A program made the position numbers and the translations under genes. This document shows positions 40,001-48,131 of a stretch of DNA of 64,000 nt, one piece after another. The DNA is from Tritrichomonas musculus (lineage: Eukaryota; Parabasalia; Tritrichomonadida; Tritrichomonadidae). The stretch is from NCBI GenBank assembly GCA_039105265.1, contig JAPFFF010000072.1, forward strand, positions 275,157 to 339,156, in the 5' to 3' direction. Each line of letters opens with the position of its first letter. The stretch's first letter is position 1. The notes beneath the pieces are model-generated. The model searched no databases. It was not told the DNA's origin and was given only the letters and a program-made list of their open reading frames with translations.

Positions 40001-40672
40001 AAGCATTTCAATTTTAGCTTACTTGGGATTCAAGTACTCAGTATGTCAAAGAGAATTATGAACGAAGTTATGTGCTTAGCATTTGACTTAGGCTGTCATA
40101 TCTATTATCAAGATACAGATTCATTCATGATTGAAAGAGATGATTTACCAAATCTTGCGAAAGAATTTCAAAATAAATATAACAGAGAACTCATTGGTTC
40201 TAATTTAGGTCAATTTCATTGTGATTTTCCATCGATTAATAATCATGATGAGATGCCGTACTCAATTGAAGCATACTTTATCATGAAAAAGATGTATGTG
40301 CATCAAATAACAGATAGCTCTAATGACATTGATTATGTTATAAGAGGAAAAGGCCTTACTCAAAATAGCATTAAATATGCAACAAAGAAATTCAATAACA
40401 ACCCATTAGCTTTATACAAATCAATGTATGAAGGGAAGTCTCAGACCTTTGACTTAACTAAAGGTCAACCATGTTTCGAAATGAACAAAAACATGACAGT
40501 ATCAACAAAAACAAAATTCGAGAGAAAGATAAAGACACTTTATGAAAGCGGCTCGAGAGACGATTACTTCGAATATCCAACAAGTTGGACAGGCAGCGAA
40601 GCCGAACGAAGCGAGAATCAAGAGGGAATTATTGATGACTACTTTCAGCCCTCAAATTATTCCCACATATGA
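37088..40672 (+). CDS. polB: Protein-primed family B DNA polymerase (Polinton)
   Basis: The protein has 1,194 residues. Exonuclease motifs: YADFEADV (about residue 505), YFHNLAYDIRML (about 555-565) and YCKQDVNIL (about 683-690). Polymerase motifs: DAVSLYPSAM (motif A, about 775), LIMNSCYGKT (motif B, about 914) and YYQDTDSFMI (motif C, about 1006). Together they identify the protein-primed polymerase that copies Polinton DNA from its termini. The first 500 residues are extra; around residue 300 they contain DDNCFVYAL, reminiscent of the Asp-x-x-Cys core of OTU-like cysteine proteases, which is only a suggestion. The last 40 codons are GC-richer than the rest. The gene converges on the integrase gene, overlapping its 3' end by 16 bases. 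Confidence 0.96.
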   Translation: MKAISTEKLFELFKIVNPSATTLEEYEKLPFVKDVRKALIDEIKDYLAETNYKGPFEYDPIFYYFMGIDAAMNKNKDLLKELPAHAKKLKEYHHFNPKTDADEFLQLTPAEENKQVMQSFKAWKEQESSQKEVVDEIIDHLLRHKTNWRIDFTKLTNVGRELIFEPLKNFFQEHILTLPIIGKYKIQFKVNGQWHTKPLDEESLNQLMKNLEERHLLFDLDTTPAEYFYEDGGSKLPDWSMFDEIRFNEYQKFDSSNDRGGSFFRYLIKPDVPKMIIEYLNRLQIFDTLVEGKSQRKELDDNCFVYALKQTGQYDEETLNKIRLRINRRYLSQGCIEQICNEFKIQIKLTFINEKAKKVKEQVYSVKNHVKKNYLGVANPESNRIHHMNIYESHYFLEEVTPFSTDYIKNLSDRTDEQFNKEFKGDHFINARYYMKSSNLVRTLMQNGYFVPITFGEAMILKTTFYDEVKNDLDSINLDYDPEHCTQLIAPSNWKTKDKITNYFYADFEADVSDSIHKPYMVVLQNESGEINKCWKGEDCALKLLKYLEDGDVVYFHNLAYDIRMLAKYGMNKSIIKGSKVMKADIKFEGKTIHFRDSYPMISSKLSDFPAMFNLPKVQKEIFPYKYYTLERLKTNIGIISEAGKDEDKEWTEEDYKLFNSNIDSVEGCRLSESEFDMYKYCEFYCKQDVNILRLGFNAFREGFLKDFKIDPYKFISISALANEVFNQNVYYNHNLYKVGGVVRHFMSHAIYGGRCMTAYNKKWHTTKPLSDFDAVSLYPSAMARLKTVKGIPKVIQPEQLNMKFLQSVDAYVVEIKITKVNKHYAFPLIVQKTKEGLNKNDDNISKPITMVVDNIALEDLINFQKIEFELIKGYYWNSGTDDTIQKVIRHIFNKRLEYKKQKNPLQQLYKLIMNSCYGKTIEKPVDKDWKYFDNEEDLNKYMFKNYYKIIEEVQLGDSEIHAVRVKKPIDKHFNFSLLGIQVLSMSKRIMNEVMCLAFDLGCHIYYQDTDSFMIERDDLPNLAKEFQNKYNRELIGSNLGQFHCDFPSINNHDEMPYSIEAYFIMKKMYVHQITDSSNDIDYVIRGKGLTQNSIKYATKKFNNNPLALYKSMYEGKSQTFDLTKGQPCFEMNKNMTVSTKTKFERKIKTLYESGSRDDYFEYPTSWTGSEAERSENQEGIIDDYFQPSNYSHI

Positions 40673-42243
40673 GCCAAACGATATCTTGGAAGCTTCTGTA
40701 TATTTTTACCACTTTTTACTAAATACAATCCATTCTCAAATCCAATAATTTTGTGCTCACCCGGTTGAATAATACTTCTTCGTTTCAGCATCTTATCTGT
40801 TTCATTGTATACTTTAACATTCATACCTTCTTCAATTTTGAATCCAGGACTATTCTTTATGTTATAATTCTCTTGACATATTCTTCTAACTATATAGTTT
40901 TCTAATTCATGGTCATTCTGAACTTGTTGAGGAGATACAGGATATCCGGCATATTTACTTAGAGTTTGATGAGGGGCATGATTGTATTGGAAAACCAAAT
41001 CTTCCATAACATTTGGAGTAATCATACCGATTTTCATATTATATGCCATATCTCGTAAAGTACGAATTACTCTATCTATAATCCCTAATGATGAATGTAA
41101 TGGACTTGTTTTATTGGCTAATCTTTGTTCTGACTTCATGAAATCAGGATATGCACCATTCACTTGTCTTGGAACTGTTCTAAAAGTAATTCCATTATTA
41201 ATATAGAATTCTTGAGCTTCTGCTGAATTAAAGGCAGATTCACCATCACCAGAAAGATATCTAACTACCATTCCCTGGTCTATCAATGCTCGTAACGCAT
41301 TCAAGTATCTTTTGGATGATTTCTTATCACGTTTACTGAATTTGTTTTCACCTAATTCAATATTTGTTAGTTTAACATAAAGGTATCTTGTATTAATATT
41401 TATTGCTACAAGATAACAGAGATGATATACCATCATCAAATCAATGATGTAAGAGTCTCTTGATGACATTTTATGTAATTGGTATTTTTTGGTATTATCC
41501 TTTAATGGGAATGATGATTTGGGTTCGTCGATAGTTTTCATTCTAGAATTAATTTCTAGCAACGCTTTAACTTTGTTTGGACTTTTGAAGCCTATAGTAC
41601 CAGATATAGGAGTTTGTTCAATCTGAATATTATTCTCAGGCTGTTTATAAAATAAGTTTTTATATATTTCATAGCATTTCTCATTTGAGTATAATCCTTT
41701 CGGCCAATCTTTAATTACTTTAAGAAACTTGTCATATTCAAAGTATTCATCTGGATGTTCTATTACGAATTTCTTAATCTTATCAGAAAATGTTTCTTTA
41801 TGAGCTACTGTTTCATGTAATTCTTTATGAGTTCGTTTATATTCATCTAAATATTCTCTATATACTTTTTCTTGGTCAATGTCCATTAATGCTCCAAAAT
41901 ACTTTAGTCTTCGCGCTTCACCAATTGTTTTCGGTTTACTTGCTCTTGCAATTGTTGCGAATAATGAATCTCTGGCATTTCTTATTCTAGATTCTTGTTG
42001 ATTTCTTTTAAATGCTTCTTCTTTGGCTTTGATATTATCACGTAAAATCAAATAATTGAATTGATAGAATTCGTCAATTGCATTATCACTTGCTTCATCA
42101 AAATAGTATTGGTTATGTTCATCAAGATAGTTATATATTAATGCTTTTACTTCTCTTTCAAACGTTTCATAATTGAATTTATCTAAACTGTTTAAAACAG
42201 AACCAATAATTTCATTTCGATGTTGATATAAGAATTTATCCAT
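40657..42243 (-). CDS. int: Retroviral-type (rve) integrase of the Polinton
   Basis: The protein has 528 residues. Residues about 260-410 read as the RNase-H-like integrase core: a strand block around DLMMVYHLCYLVAININTRYLYV, then GDGESAFNS, then GITFRTVPRQVN and a helix with RTLRDMAYN. The last 55 residues (GMNVKVYNE to LPRYRLAH) form an SH3/chromo-like tail, as is usual for Polinton integrases. The first 240 residues are charged and helical and may bind the inverted repeats. The enzyme inserts the element into host DNA, consistent with the short target duplication. It is the only leftward gene in the left half and is tail-to-tail with the polymerase gene. Confidence 0.9.
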   Translation of the reverse strand: MDKFLYQHRNEIIGSVLNSLDKFNYETFEREVKALIYNYLDEHNQYYFDEASDNAIDEFYQFNYLILRDNIKAKEEAFKRNQQESRIRNARDSLFATIARASKPKTIGEARRLKYFGALMDIDQEKVYREYLDEYKRTHKELHETVAHKETFSDKIKKFVIEHPDEYFEYDKFLKVIKDWPKGLYSNEKCYEIYKNLFYKQPENNIQIEQTPISGTIGFKSPNKVKALLEINSRMKTIDEPKSSFPLKDNTKKYQLHKMSSRDSYIIDLMMVYHLCYLVAININTRYLYVKLTNIELGENKFSKRDKKSSKRYLNALRALIDQGMVVRYLSGDGESAFNSAEAQEFYINNGITFRTVPRQVNGAYPDFMKSEQRLANKTSPLHSSLGIIDRVIRTLRDMAYNMKIGMITPNVMEDLVFQYNHAPHQTLSKYAGYPVSPQQVQNDHELENYIVRRICQENYNIKNSPGFKIEEGMNVKVYNETDKMLKRRSIIQPGEHKIIGFENGLYLVKSGKNIQKLPRYRLAHMWE

Positions 42244-42311
42244 TTATTTAAATATAATTATTTAACTTTGTTCATTTATAATTCAAAATTTTTCTTATTT
42301 AAAAGAATTAA

Positions 42312-42560
42312 ATGACTACATCTAACCAAAAAGACCAACCAAACTTGTTGCATTTACCAACCAAACCAAAATATAGTAAACGAACATTTGCTACAGAAAC
42401 ATTAAGATTAATTAATTTGAGATTAGGTTATTATAGAAAGGTTTTAAATAACCAAAGTATTAAGAATGAAAAGAGAATAAAATCTATAAAGGCTAAATAC
42501 GAACGTGATATGAAAGTTAGAAAGTTATTAAATAAGGCAATAAAGAATCTATATAATTGA
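42312..42560 (+). CDS. Small basic Polinton protein
   Basis: The protein has 82 residues, strongly basic, starting with MTTSNQKDQPNLLHLP and followed by a helix rich in Lys and Arg. It lies between the integrase start and the next capsid-module gene, 17 bases before the latter's ATG, so the two may be co-expressed. The charge suggests nucleic-acid binding in the particle. No family recognised. Confidence 0.55.
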   Translation: MTTSNQKDQPNLLHLPTKPKYSKRTFATETLRLINLRLGYYRKVLNNQSIKNEKRIKSIKAKYERDMKVRKLLNKAIKNLYN

Positions 42561-42577
42561 ATTATTTTTGAGATTAA

Positions 42578-44161
42578 ATGCCTAGAATAGCTATTAGTAA
42601 CTTTAGTGGCAAATTAAATGCACAAGACTTAGCACGAATAAACACACGTTTAAACAACGAACTTAACGCAGGCTTGGATAATAATCCAAATGGAAGAGGA
42701 GCTTGGCGACAATTAGCATCTTCACTTATGAACTTCCTTAATGAATACGAGTTTGCTAATAACGAAGGATTTGATGTTAATGATGAAAGAATTGGAACTT
42801 TTATAAATAGAGTTAAACAAGAAGAAACAGAAGATTTAGTAGATGATGTTATAAATATGACAGGTAATAATTTAAAAGATACTATAAATATAGGAAATAG
42901 CATACCACATAATACTGGTGTTAATATGAATCCTTTAAAAAATTATACTCCTGTAGTTTTCTCAGATAATACTGACGATTTAATTGAGGATGTTGCAAAT
43001 ATGACAAGTAATAATATAGGAAATAGCATAATACAAAATTCAAACTTTTCTCAATCACAAATGCAACAACCACAGCAAATTAATCCTTTAGAGGATTTAC
43101 TTATTAATACAATATCTGTTCAAGATTTATTGAATATCTATAATAAATATTGTCCAAACCCAATATCAATCCAGCAAGTTCAACAAAACTCACAAGGTAA
43201 CCAAGACTTAGCAAAAGCATATTTATTAAATGAAGTTCTTAAAGCAGCTCGAGATGGATATTTAGTTAAAGGAATAGGAGGAGGCTTTGGTCATTCGAAA
43301 ATTGGAATGAATGACTTAATGCATATCATTTTGGATTTACAACGTGATGTTAAAAGAGTCTCAAATGCAATTTCACCTCAAGGAGCTCAAAAAATGGTTG
43401 ATAAACATAATGCAGAAAATCCATCAAGCCCATGGACATTGCATACCAATGATATTAATGGAGATAATATTCCTGATATTATTATTCGAAACAAGAGAGG
43501 CGAACCAATGTACGTCAACGGTTATACAACAAAAAAGAGCAACTATCCTTTAGTTTATAACTATTATAAAGAACATCCAACAAGAGAATCAAGAAAGAAA
43601 TATCCACTTTCACAATATAAGAATGACATAATGAATGTTCAATATGTTAATGAAGGGAATGCTGAATTATGGGGTAATCTCAAAGAAAAATGGAAAAGAC
43701 CAAAACAATTTGTTAATGATGAAGGTTTAGATTATAATATGAGTGGATATTCATTAAGAGTTCCTAAGAGACTATCTTCATACCAAAGATTTGTTAAATA
43801 TGTATTAGGTGAAGTTAAAAATGATGCGTTTCAATTTATTTTACAAAATGGCATGATTATTCCAGACCAAATTAAGTTGAGAGCATTCTCTAAAGCAGCT
43901 GGATATTTATGGCGAACTAAGATTTTAGAACCATTATATCGTAAATATCAAGCCAATACAGAAGGCGATGCAAAGATAATTAAAAAGAAAGCAGCTGGAG
44001 AAATTGATAATACAGTTTCAAAAATAATTCATGATTTGCATAATGATGGAGGTGCATCAAGGAAAAATCTATTAAATGATTTAATCGCTTCAATTACTAA
44101 TGAAACTATATCTAATTATTCTGGACAATATCAAATGGTAGAACCTCAACTAAGTGAGTAA
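42578..44161 (+). CDS. Conserved Polinton protein with DxNxDxxPD loop
   Basis: The protein has 527 residues, with a clear homologue in the older Polinton (55916-57349). Shared parts: an N-terminal helical domain ending LMNFLNE..., a central GMNDLMHIILDLQRDVK helix, DINGDNIPDIIIRNKRGEP followed by VNGYT and SNYPLVYNYYKEHP, and a C-terminal domain with SSYQRFVKYVLG. The DxNxDxxPD stretch looks like a calcium-type loop. The middle is low-complexity Asn/Gln. Gene position just before the ATPase suggests a virion or packaging role, possibly a terminal or core protein. Function is not established from sequence. Confidence 0.7.
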   Translation: MPRIAISNFSGKLNAQDLARINTRLNNELNAGLDNNPNGRGAWRQLASSLMNFLNEYEFANNEGFDVNDERIGTFINRVKQEETEDLVDDVINMTGNNLKDTINIGNSIPHNTGVNMNPLKNYTPVVFSDNTDDLIEDVANMTSNNIGNSIIQNSNFSQSQMQQPQQINPLEDLLINTISVQDLLNIYNKYCPNPISIQQVQQNSQGNQDLAKAYLLNEVLKAARDGYLVKGIGGGFGHSKIGMNDLMHIILDLQRDVKRVSNAISPQGAQKMVDKHNAENPSSPWTLHTNDINGDNIPDIIIRNKRGEPMYVNGYTTKKSNYPLVYNYYKEHPTRESRKKYPLSQYKNDIMNVQYVNEGNAELWGNLKEKWKRPKQFVNDEGLDYNMSGYSLRVPKRLSSYQRFVKYVLGEVKNDAFQFILQNGMIIPDQIKLRAFSKAAGYLWRTKILEPLYRKYQANTEGDAKIIKKKAAGEIDNTVSKIIHDLHNDGGASRKNLLNDLIASITNETISNYSGQYQMVEPQLSE

Positions 44162-44182
44162 GATATTTAAGATTATTTTTAG

Positions 44183-45145
44183 ATGAAAACAATTTCAATA
44201 ATGGATATGACTTCGACTTCGTTGTACACTGAATCGGGAATTCTTTCTTCAAAAGAATTCGCTGCAAAGCCGGAGATTCGGTGCCCGTCTAGCAGCAAAT
44301 CTCAGGCCTTAACAGGCCCGATTAGCAACTTTCGATTAGATTTCATTCGTGATAAAGTAAATGATACATTAAATGATAACATAGATGAGATTGGTGGTGC
44401 ATTAATAAATGATATCCATCCTGATATAAACATTAAGTACAACAGTGTGAATGTCATCGTTGGTAAACAAGGTCAAGGTAAAACTGTTATTGCTTTAGAA
44501 GAAATTATCAAAATAAGTCTAATAAACACGCATCACTTACTTGTCTATATCACAAAGAATGGTGATGAAAATGATAGAAGCTTCCAAGCACTAAAGCATT
44601 TAATCAAAATTCCTCACGTTACAATAAGTGAGAAAGAAGCAAAAGGATTTATTGAAACATTGATATCTGCAAAAAATTTGTATTATCTAATCAAAAGAGA
44701 GAATTTAGAAGACCAAATAATGGATGACCAAAAATATGCAATGTTTGATGTGCTACATATTAATAATTTTGATAGGGATTATTTACACACTATTGTTTTA
44801 TTCGATGATATAAGTAACAGTAAATTGTTCTCTTCTGAGGAATCTTATTTCAGTCAGCAACTTAGAAGATGTAGGCATACAAATATTACTTACTTCTTAT
44901 TGATTCAAGGATGGAAAGGAATCAAACCTCATATCAAAAATGAAATCACGACATTATTTATCTTTCCATGCTTCAACAAGCAGCAACTACATTACATCTA
45001 TTCTCAATCAGCCAGCAATTTACAATTTGATGAATTTTACCAAAAATATTGCCAGCTTCTACAAATTCTTAGAGACAATCCGGATACTCATCCTTATATG
45101 ATAGTTCAGGTTAATTCAGGTGGTGAGACGGTACTTCATACCTGA
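44183..45145 (+). CDS. Packaging ATPase (FtsK/HerA-like) of the Polinton
   Basis: The protein has 320 residues. Walker A is IVGKQGQGKTVIAL (about residue 93-102) and Walker B is LHTIVLFDDIS (about 203-212); an arginine-rich RRCRHTNITYF block follows, typical of A32-type packaging ATPases that drive DNA into capsids. A homologue lies in the older Polinton (57457-58173). Compared with it, this protein has an N-terminal extension of about 40 residues encoded by a GC-rich, palindrome-bearing stretch (44206-44330). The leader ends ATTATTTTTAG directly before the ATG. The stop lies inside the GC-rich direct repeat at 45128-45244. Confidence 0.92.
   Translation: MKTISIMDMTSTSLYTESGILSSKEFAAKPEIRCPSSSKSQALTGPISNFRLDFIRDKVNDTLNDNIDEIGGALINDIHPDINIKYNSVNVIVGKQGQGKTVIALEEIIKISLINTHHLLVYITKNGDENDRSFQALKHLIKIPHVTISEKEAKGFIETLISAKNLYYLIKRENLEDQIMDDQKYAMFDVLHINNFDRDYLHTIVLFDDISNSKLFSSEESYFSQQLRRCRHTNITYFLLIQGWKGIKPHIKNEITTLFIFPCFNKQQLHYIYSQSASNLQFDEFYQKYCQLLQILRDNPDTHPYMIVQVNSGGETVLHT
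44206..44330. repeat. GC-rich palindromic segment in the 5' end of the ATPase gene
   Basis: About 125 bases with far higher GC content than neighbouring coding DNA. They contain GAATTC...GAATTC and GGCCTTAACAGGCC, so hairpins can form. The older Polinton's ATPase gene has nothing comparable. See the finding on GC-rich segments. Confidence 0.6.
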
Positions 45146-45244
45146 AGCGCTTTGCGCTGAACCACTGTATGTGTTTGAGGGTTCATGCCCGAAACGGTAC
45201 TTCATACCTGAAGCGCTTTATGCTGAACCACTGTATGCGTTTGA
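45128..45244. repeat. GC-rich direct repeat, two 51-bp units at 66-bp period
   Basis: Units at 45128-45178 and 45194-45244 begin ACGGTACTTCATACCTGAAG and differ at three positions. Unit 1 has AGCGC-TTT-GCGCT, a perfect hairpin; the spacer GGGTTCATGCCC is another. The array covers the last codons of two convergent genes and may act as a two-way terminator. Confidence 0.8.
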
Positions 45245-45556
45245 TGAATTCAGGAATTCAATAATTTGATTCACCTTCTCTTTAAGAGTTTCTACATCAT
45301 TTTTGAGTTTGCTTTCTGAAGGCTTGTTAGGTTCAGGCTGTTCAGCAGGACCATAATCTTTTTTCAACATCAATATATTTTTGATTCTCGTTATTCTGTA
45401 TCCTTTAATGTGATACAACTTATTCAATTTGTGGGTTGTCAGTTTATCTACCTCATCCTTATTCTTAGTATAGAATATATTGAACTCATCTGGGTTTTCA
45501 AACTCTTTTGAATAGTTTTTAATAGGTTCAATTATTTTCAATTCTGTTAAACTCAT
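45218..45556 (-). CDS. Small Polinton protein with C-terminal coiled coil
   Basis: I start at the ATG at 45554-45556 (MSLTELK), giving 112 residues; upstream the frame reaches only a TTG. A homologue in the older Polinton (62554-62913) begins at the matching place and shares VIEPIKNYxKEF, VDKLTTHKLNKLYHI and GYRITxIK. The C-terminal third is a heptad-like coiled coil, so it probably oligomerises. Conserved order next to the ATPase and capsid genes suggests a virion or assembly protein. The last residues are encoded in the GC-rich direct repeat. Confidence 0.7.
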   Translation of the reverse strand: MSLTELKIIEPIKNYSKEFENPDEFNIFYTKNKDEVDKLTTHKLNKLYHIKGYRITRIKNILMLKKDYGPAEQPEPNKPSESKLKNDVETLKEKVNQIIEFLNSSNAYSGSA

Positions 45557-45607
45557 TTTGATAGATATTAAAAACAATAAAACACAGTTAATTAATTCTA
45601 ATTTCGT

Positions 45608-45922
45608 TTAAGTGTTGCCTTTTAGCATAGGAATACTAAATGTTGCTGGATTTATGCTATTTTGTGTATTCAGCTTCGCTGTCTGTCCAACTCGTTGGGC
45701 ATTCAAAAAGTTATCAAATGCACCAACTGTTGATGATATCCCATTTCCTAAATTACCTAAAAACTTCCCTGCATTTCCTCCAATTATTCCTGCCGCTTTG
45801 CCTAATCCTGGAGCTACTATCCCAGTTGCTATTTGACCAATTGTTTGTAACACAGGCAGAGCTTTTCTAAAACCATTTGCTACTTTTTTAGTTATATTCT
45901 TAAACCAACTTCCGAAAGCCAT
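45608..45922 (-). CDS. Small Gly/Ala-rich amphipathic Polinton protein
   Basis: The protein has 104 residues, starting MAFGSWFKNI, with a Gly/Ala/Ile-rich middle (GIVAPGLGKAAGIIGG). The homologue in the older Polinton (63102-63422) also starts MAFGSWFKNI. An amphipathic N-terminal helix plus Gly-rich body resembles membrane-active minor virion proteins such as adenovirus pVI, which is inference only. It is divergent from the major capsid gene, with 52 bases between the start codons, so they share a promoter region. Confidence 0.7.
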   Translation of the reverse strand: MAFGSWFKNITKKVANGFRKALPVLQTIGQIATGIVAPGLGKAAGIIGGNAGKFLGNLGNGISSTVGAFDNFLNAQRVGQTAKLNTQNSINPATFSIPMLKGNT

Positions 45923-45974
45923 TTAATTTCATTTGAAAGAAAATCCCGAATATTGAAATTTTCTTTAGGTGTAA

Positions 45975-47681
45975 ATGACATTTGCAAACGCGGCAACCAA
46001 AGGTTTAAGTAATCGTGAAGGTGATTTATATAGATTCTTTCAAGAACATTTAGCAAATTTAGTTCAAACTAATGGAGGTGACCATTATTTTAACTGGAAA
46101 ACATTCGAATGTTTTGATTCTAATTGTCCACACCCAGTTCGTACCAAATCTTATTTGAGACTTACATCAGAGAACTTCCCAATAACTCAAATGGAAAAAT
46201 CCTTCATTAGTATTAAGATAAAATTATCAATTAAATTGGATAAATGCTTGGTTGGCTTCGAAAACGACTATAAGAAGCTCATTCGAGTATTTGTTGGTCT
46301 TAAGAACTCAGCAGAATTCTTTGGAAAGTTAGATACAATCTGTAATAACATTATGTGTAAAAACACTCAAGATGAAGCAGTTAGGGAACAATTTGCATAC
46401 AACTGCTTGAAACCAAGAGCAGAGAAGGCTACAGCAAAATATAGTCATTCAACATGGGATAATGTTTCATCTTTCTCAGAATCAGTTTGTGGTATATATG
46501 TTCCATTATCAGAATTAGCAGATGGATATGAACATTCATTTAATATGGAATTAGTTATACCATACACAGATTTATTAAAGTATCAAGCTTTTATGTTATA
46601 TCCTAATGCTATTTGCGGTGAAATCAAAGAATTAGTAGAAACATCAACTGATGCATTTGTTTGGGCACCAATTTCACCCTCAGTTGTTAAAGATGCTTTA
46701 GAAACATGGGAAGGAGATGTAATGAAGATTACATTACCAGATTATACTGGATTAACAAACAAATTTACTCAATGTGGCAATGCAGCCAAGATTATATCAT
46801 CAATTGTGAAAATTGTGAATGATGAAGAAAATGACAACGAAGAACCCAAATTTACTTTCGTTCAGGATGATTCAAAATATTCATATGCAGTTCATAATGT
46901 TACACTTTCTATCACAAACTGTATTGTTGAGCAGATGAGAACAAACATTGCAGGATTTAACGCTAAGCCACAAGTATTAGAACAATTACGTTCCCTTCTT
47001 CAAGTACCAATAATTATTCCATCTCAAACACTTGATAGAAGACATTTTCCAAATGCTGCTGGTGCTAATGGTATTGATACAACAACTGATATTTCGCTAA
47101 ATTCTGCCACAAATATTACTGTTGTATTTCCAAAGAATTCAAATGATGCAACATGTTTCGATAATATTATGTATGAGAATGTTCAATTATTCGTTAATAA
47201 GCATGCTATTCCAGATACTGAATTACAAACAGTAGGTGCTAGATTTTATCAATTACAACTTGTCGCTAATGAACTGGATGGACCATTAGAAGCAACTAAA
47301 GAATTTGAGAATTCATTTACTGATGCACTTAATGATATGACTGAAGGTTCTGAAGATTTCGGTAAACGTCGTTCAAATTGTAGAGCAGATGGAACTTCAT
47401 TTGGTATCAATTTCCAACTTGAAAGAAGCAATGCTGGATATGTTTTCGATGGAGCAGACTTTGGAACACAGACAGTGCCAATAACTTTCAGAGGTAAACC
47501 AATGTTTAAAGGTGTCAATGATACATACTATAATTTCATGACAAATGATGATGGAGTTGTTGATACAGCCAGGCACCCGCCTCCCCCTGAGCTTTGGATT
47601 TGTATGGATACATATTTTACAATGGATGCACATAATGGTTTAGTTTATCATGGCGCTCATATTCCTCCAGAGTTATTCTAA
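45975..47681 (+). CDS. Major capsid protein (double jelly-roll type) of the Polinton
   Basis: The protein has 568 residues, the right size for the double jelly-roll capsid protein of Polintons. Secondary structure is beta-rich and the position beside the ATPase and small virion genes fits. Landmarks are a conserved N-terminus (FANAATKGLSNREGDLYRFF), FVGLKNSAEFF, and a C-terminal part with strands around VQLFVNKHAIP. The older Polinton has the start of a homologue at 63535. I cannot prove the fold by eye; the call combines size, place and homology between the two elements with what is known of the family. Confidence 0.75.
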   Translation: MTFANAATKGLSNREGDLYRFFQEHLANLVQTNGGDHYFNWKTFECFDSNCPHPVRTKSYLRLTSENFPITQMEKSFISIKIKLSIKLDKCLVGFENDYKKLIRVFVGLKNSAEFFGKLDTICNNIMCKNTQDEAVREQFAYNCLKPRAEKATAKYSHSTWDNVSSFSESVCGIYVPLSELADGYEHSFNMELVIPYTDLLKYQAFMLYPNAICGEIKELVETSTDAFVWAPISPSVVKDALETWEGDVMKITLPDYTGLTNKFTQCGNAAKIISSIVKIVNDEENDNEEPKFTFVQDDSKYSYAVHNVTLSITNCIVEQMRTNIAGFNAKPQVLEQLRSLLQVPIIIPSQTLDRRHFPNAAGANGIDTTTDISLNSATNITVVFPKNSNDATCFDNIMYENVQLFVNKHAIPDTELQTVGARFYQLQLVANELDGPLEATKEFENSFTDALNDMTEGSEDFGKRRSNCRADGTSFGINFQLERSNAGYVFDGADFGTQTVPITFRGKPMFKGVNDTYYNFMTNDDGVVDTARHPPPPELWICMDTYFTMDAHNGLVYHGAHIPPELF

Positions 47682-47712
47682 AACATATATAGGTAAATTT
47701 ATTTTTAGGTAA

Positions 47713-48066
47713 ATGGTTAAAACCTATTATTACGTCAATGGCGCTGGAAATTCTCCATCAAAATATTATGAAAGAGCTTTTCCTCATGAATTCATAGCTA
47801 GTCAGAAACCAAAGTTCATTCATGTTATTCATTGCAGATGTTTATTTAGTAACGCTATGGTTGGTGATGTTATGCTTCATGCATCTTTTGTTGAAAGGGA
47901 CAACTTTTTAGATTCATTTATTTGTTTCACCAATACTGTTTTATGTAAATACAAGAAATACGAAGTCTCTCATCCAAAAGATAAATTTAGAGTATGGTTT
48001 ACAGATTTGATAGGAAATACGATTGATGTCCAACAATTTGTATTAGAGCTTATGTTAGAGTATTGA
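47713..48066 (+). CDS. Candidate minor capsid (penton-like) protein
   Basis: The protein has 117 residues, beta-rich, with a C-terminal FRVWFTDLIGNTIDVQQFVLELML resembling the terminal strand of jelly-roll capsid proteins. It lies 32 bases after the major capsid gene, where Polintons often place the single jelly-roll penton gene, though it is short for that. It has no recognisable motif otherwise. Function is inferred from position. Confidence 0.5.
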   Translation: MVKTYYYVNGAGNSPSKYYERAFPHEFIASQKPKFIHVIHCRCLFSNAMVGDVMLHASFVERDNFLDSFICFTNTVLCKYKKYEVSHPKDKFRVWFTDLIGNTIDVQQFVLELMLEY

Positions 48067-48131
48067 CTTACATCGGTTGGATTAGATTGCATTAGGTAGA
48101 AGGCGGAAAATGTTATTTTTCCATTTATCAA

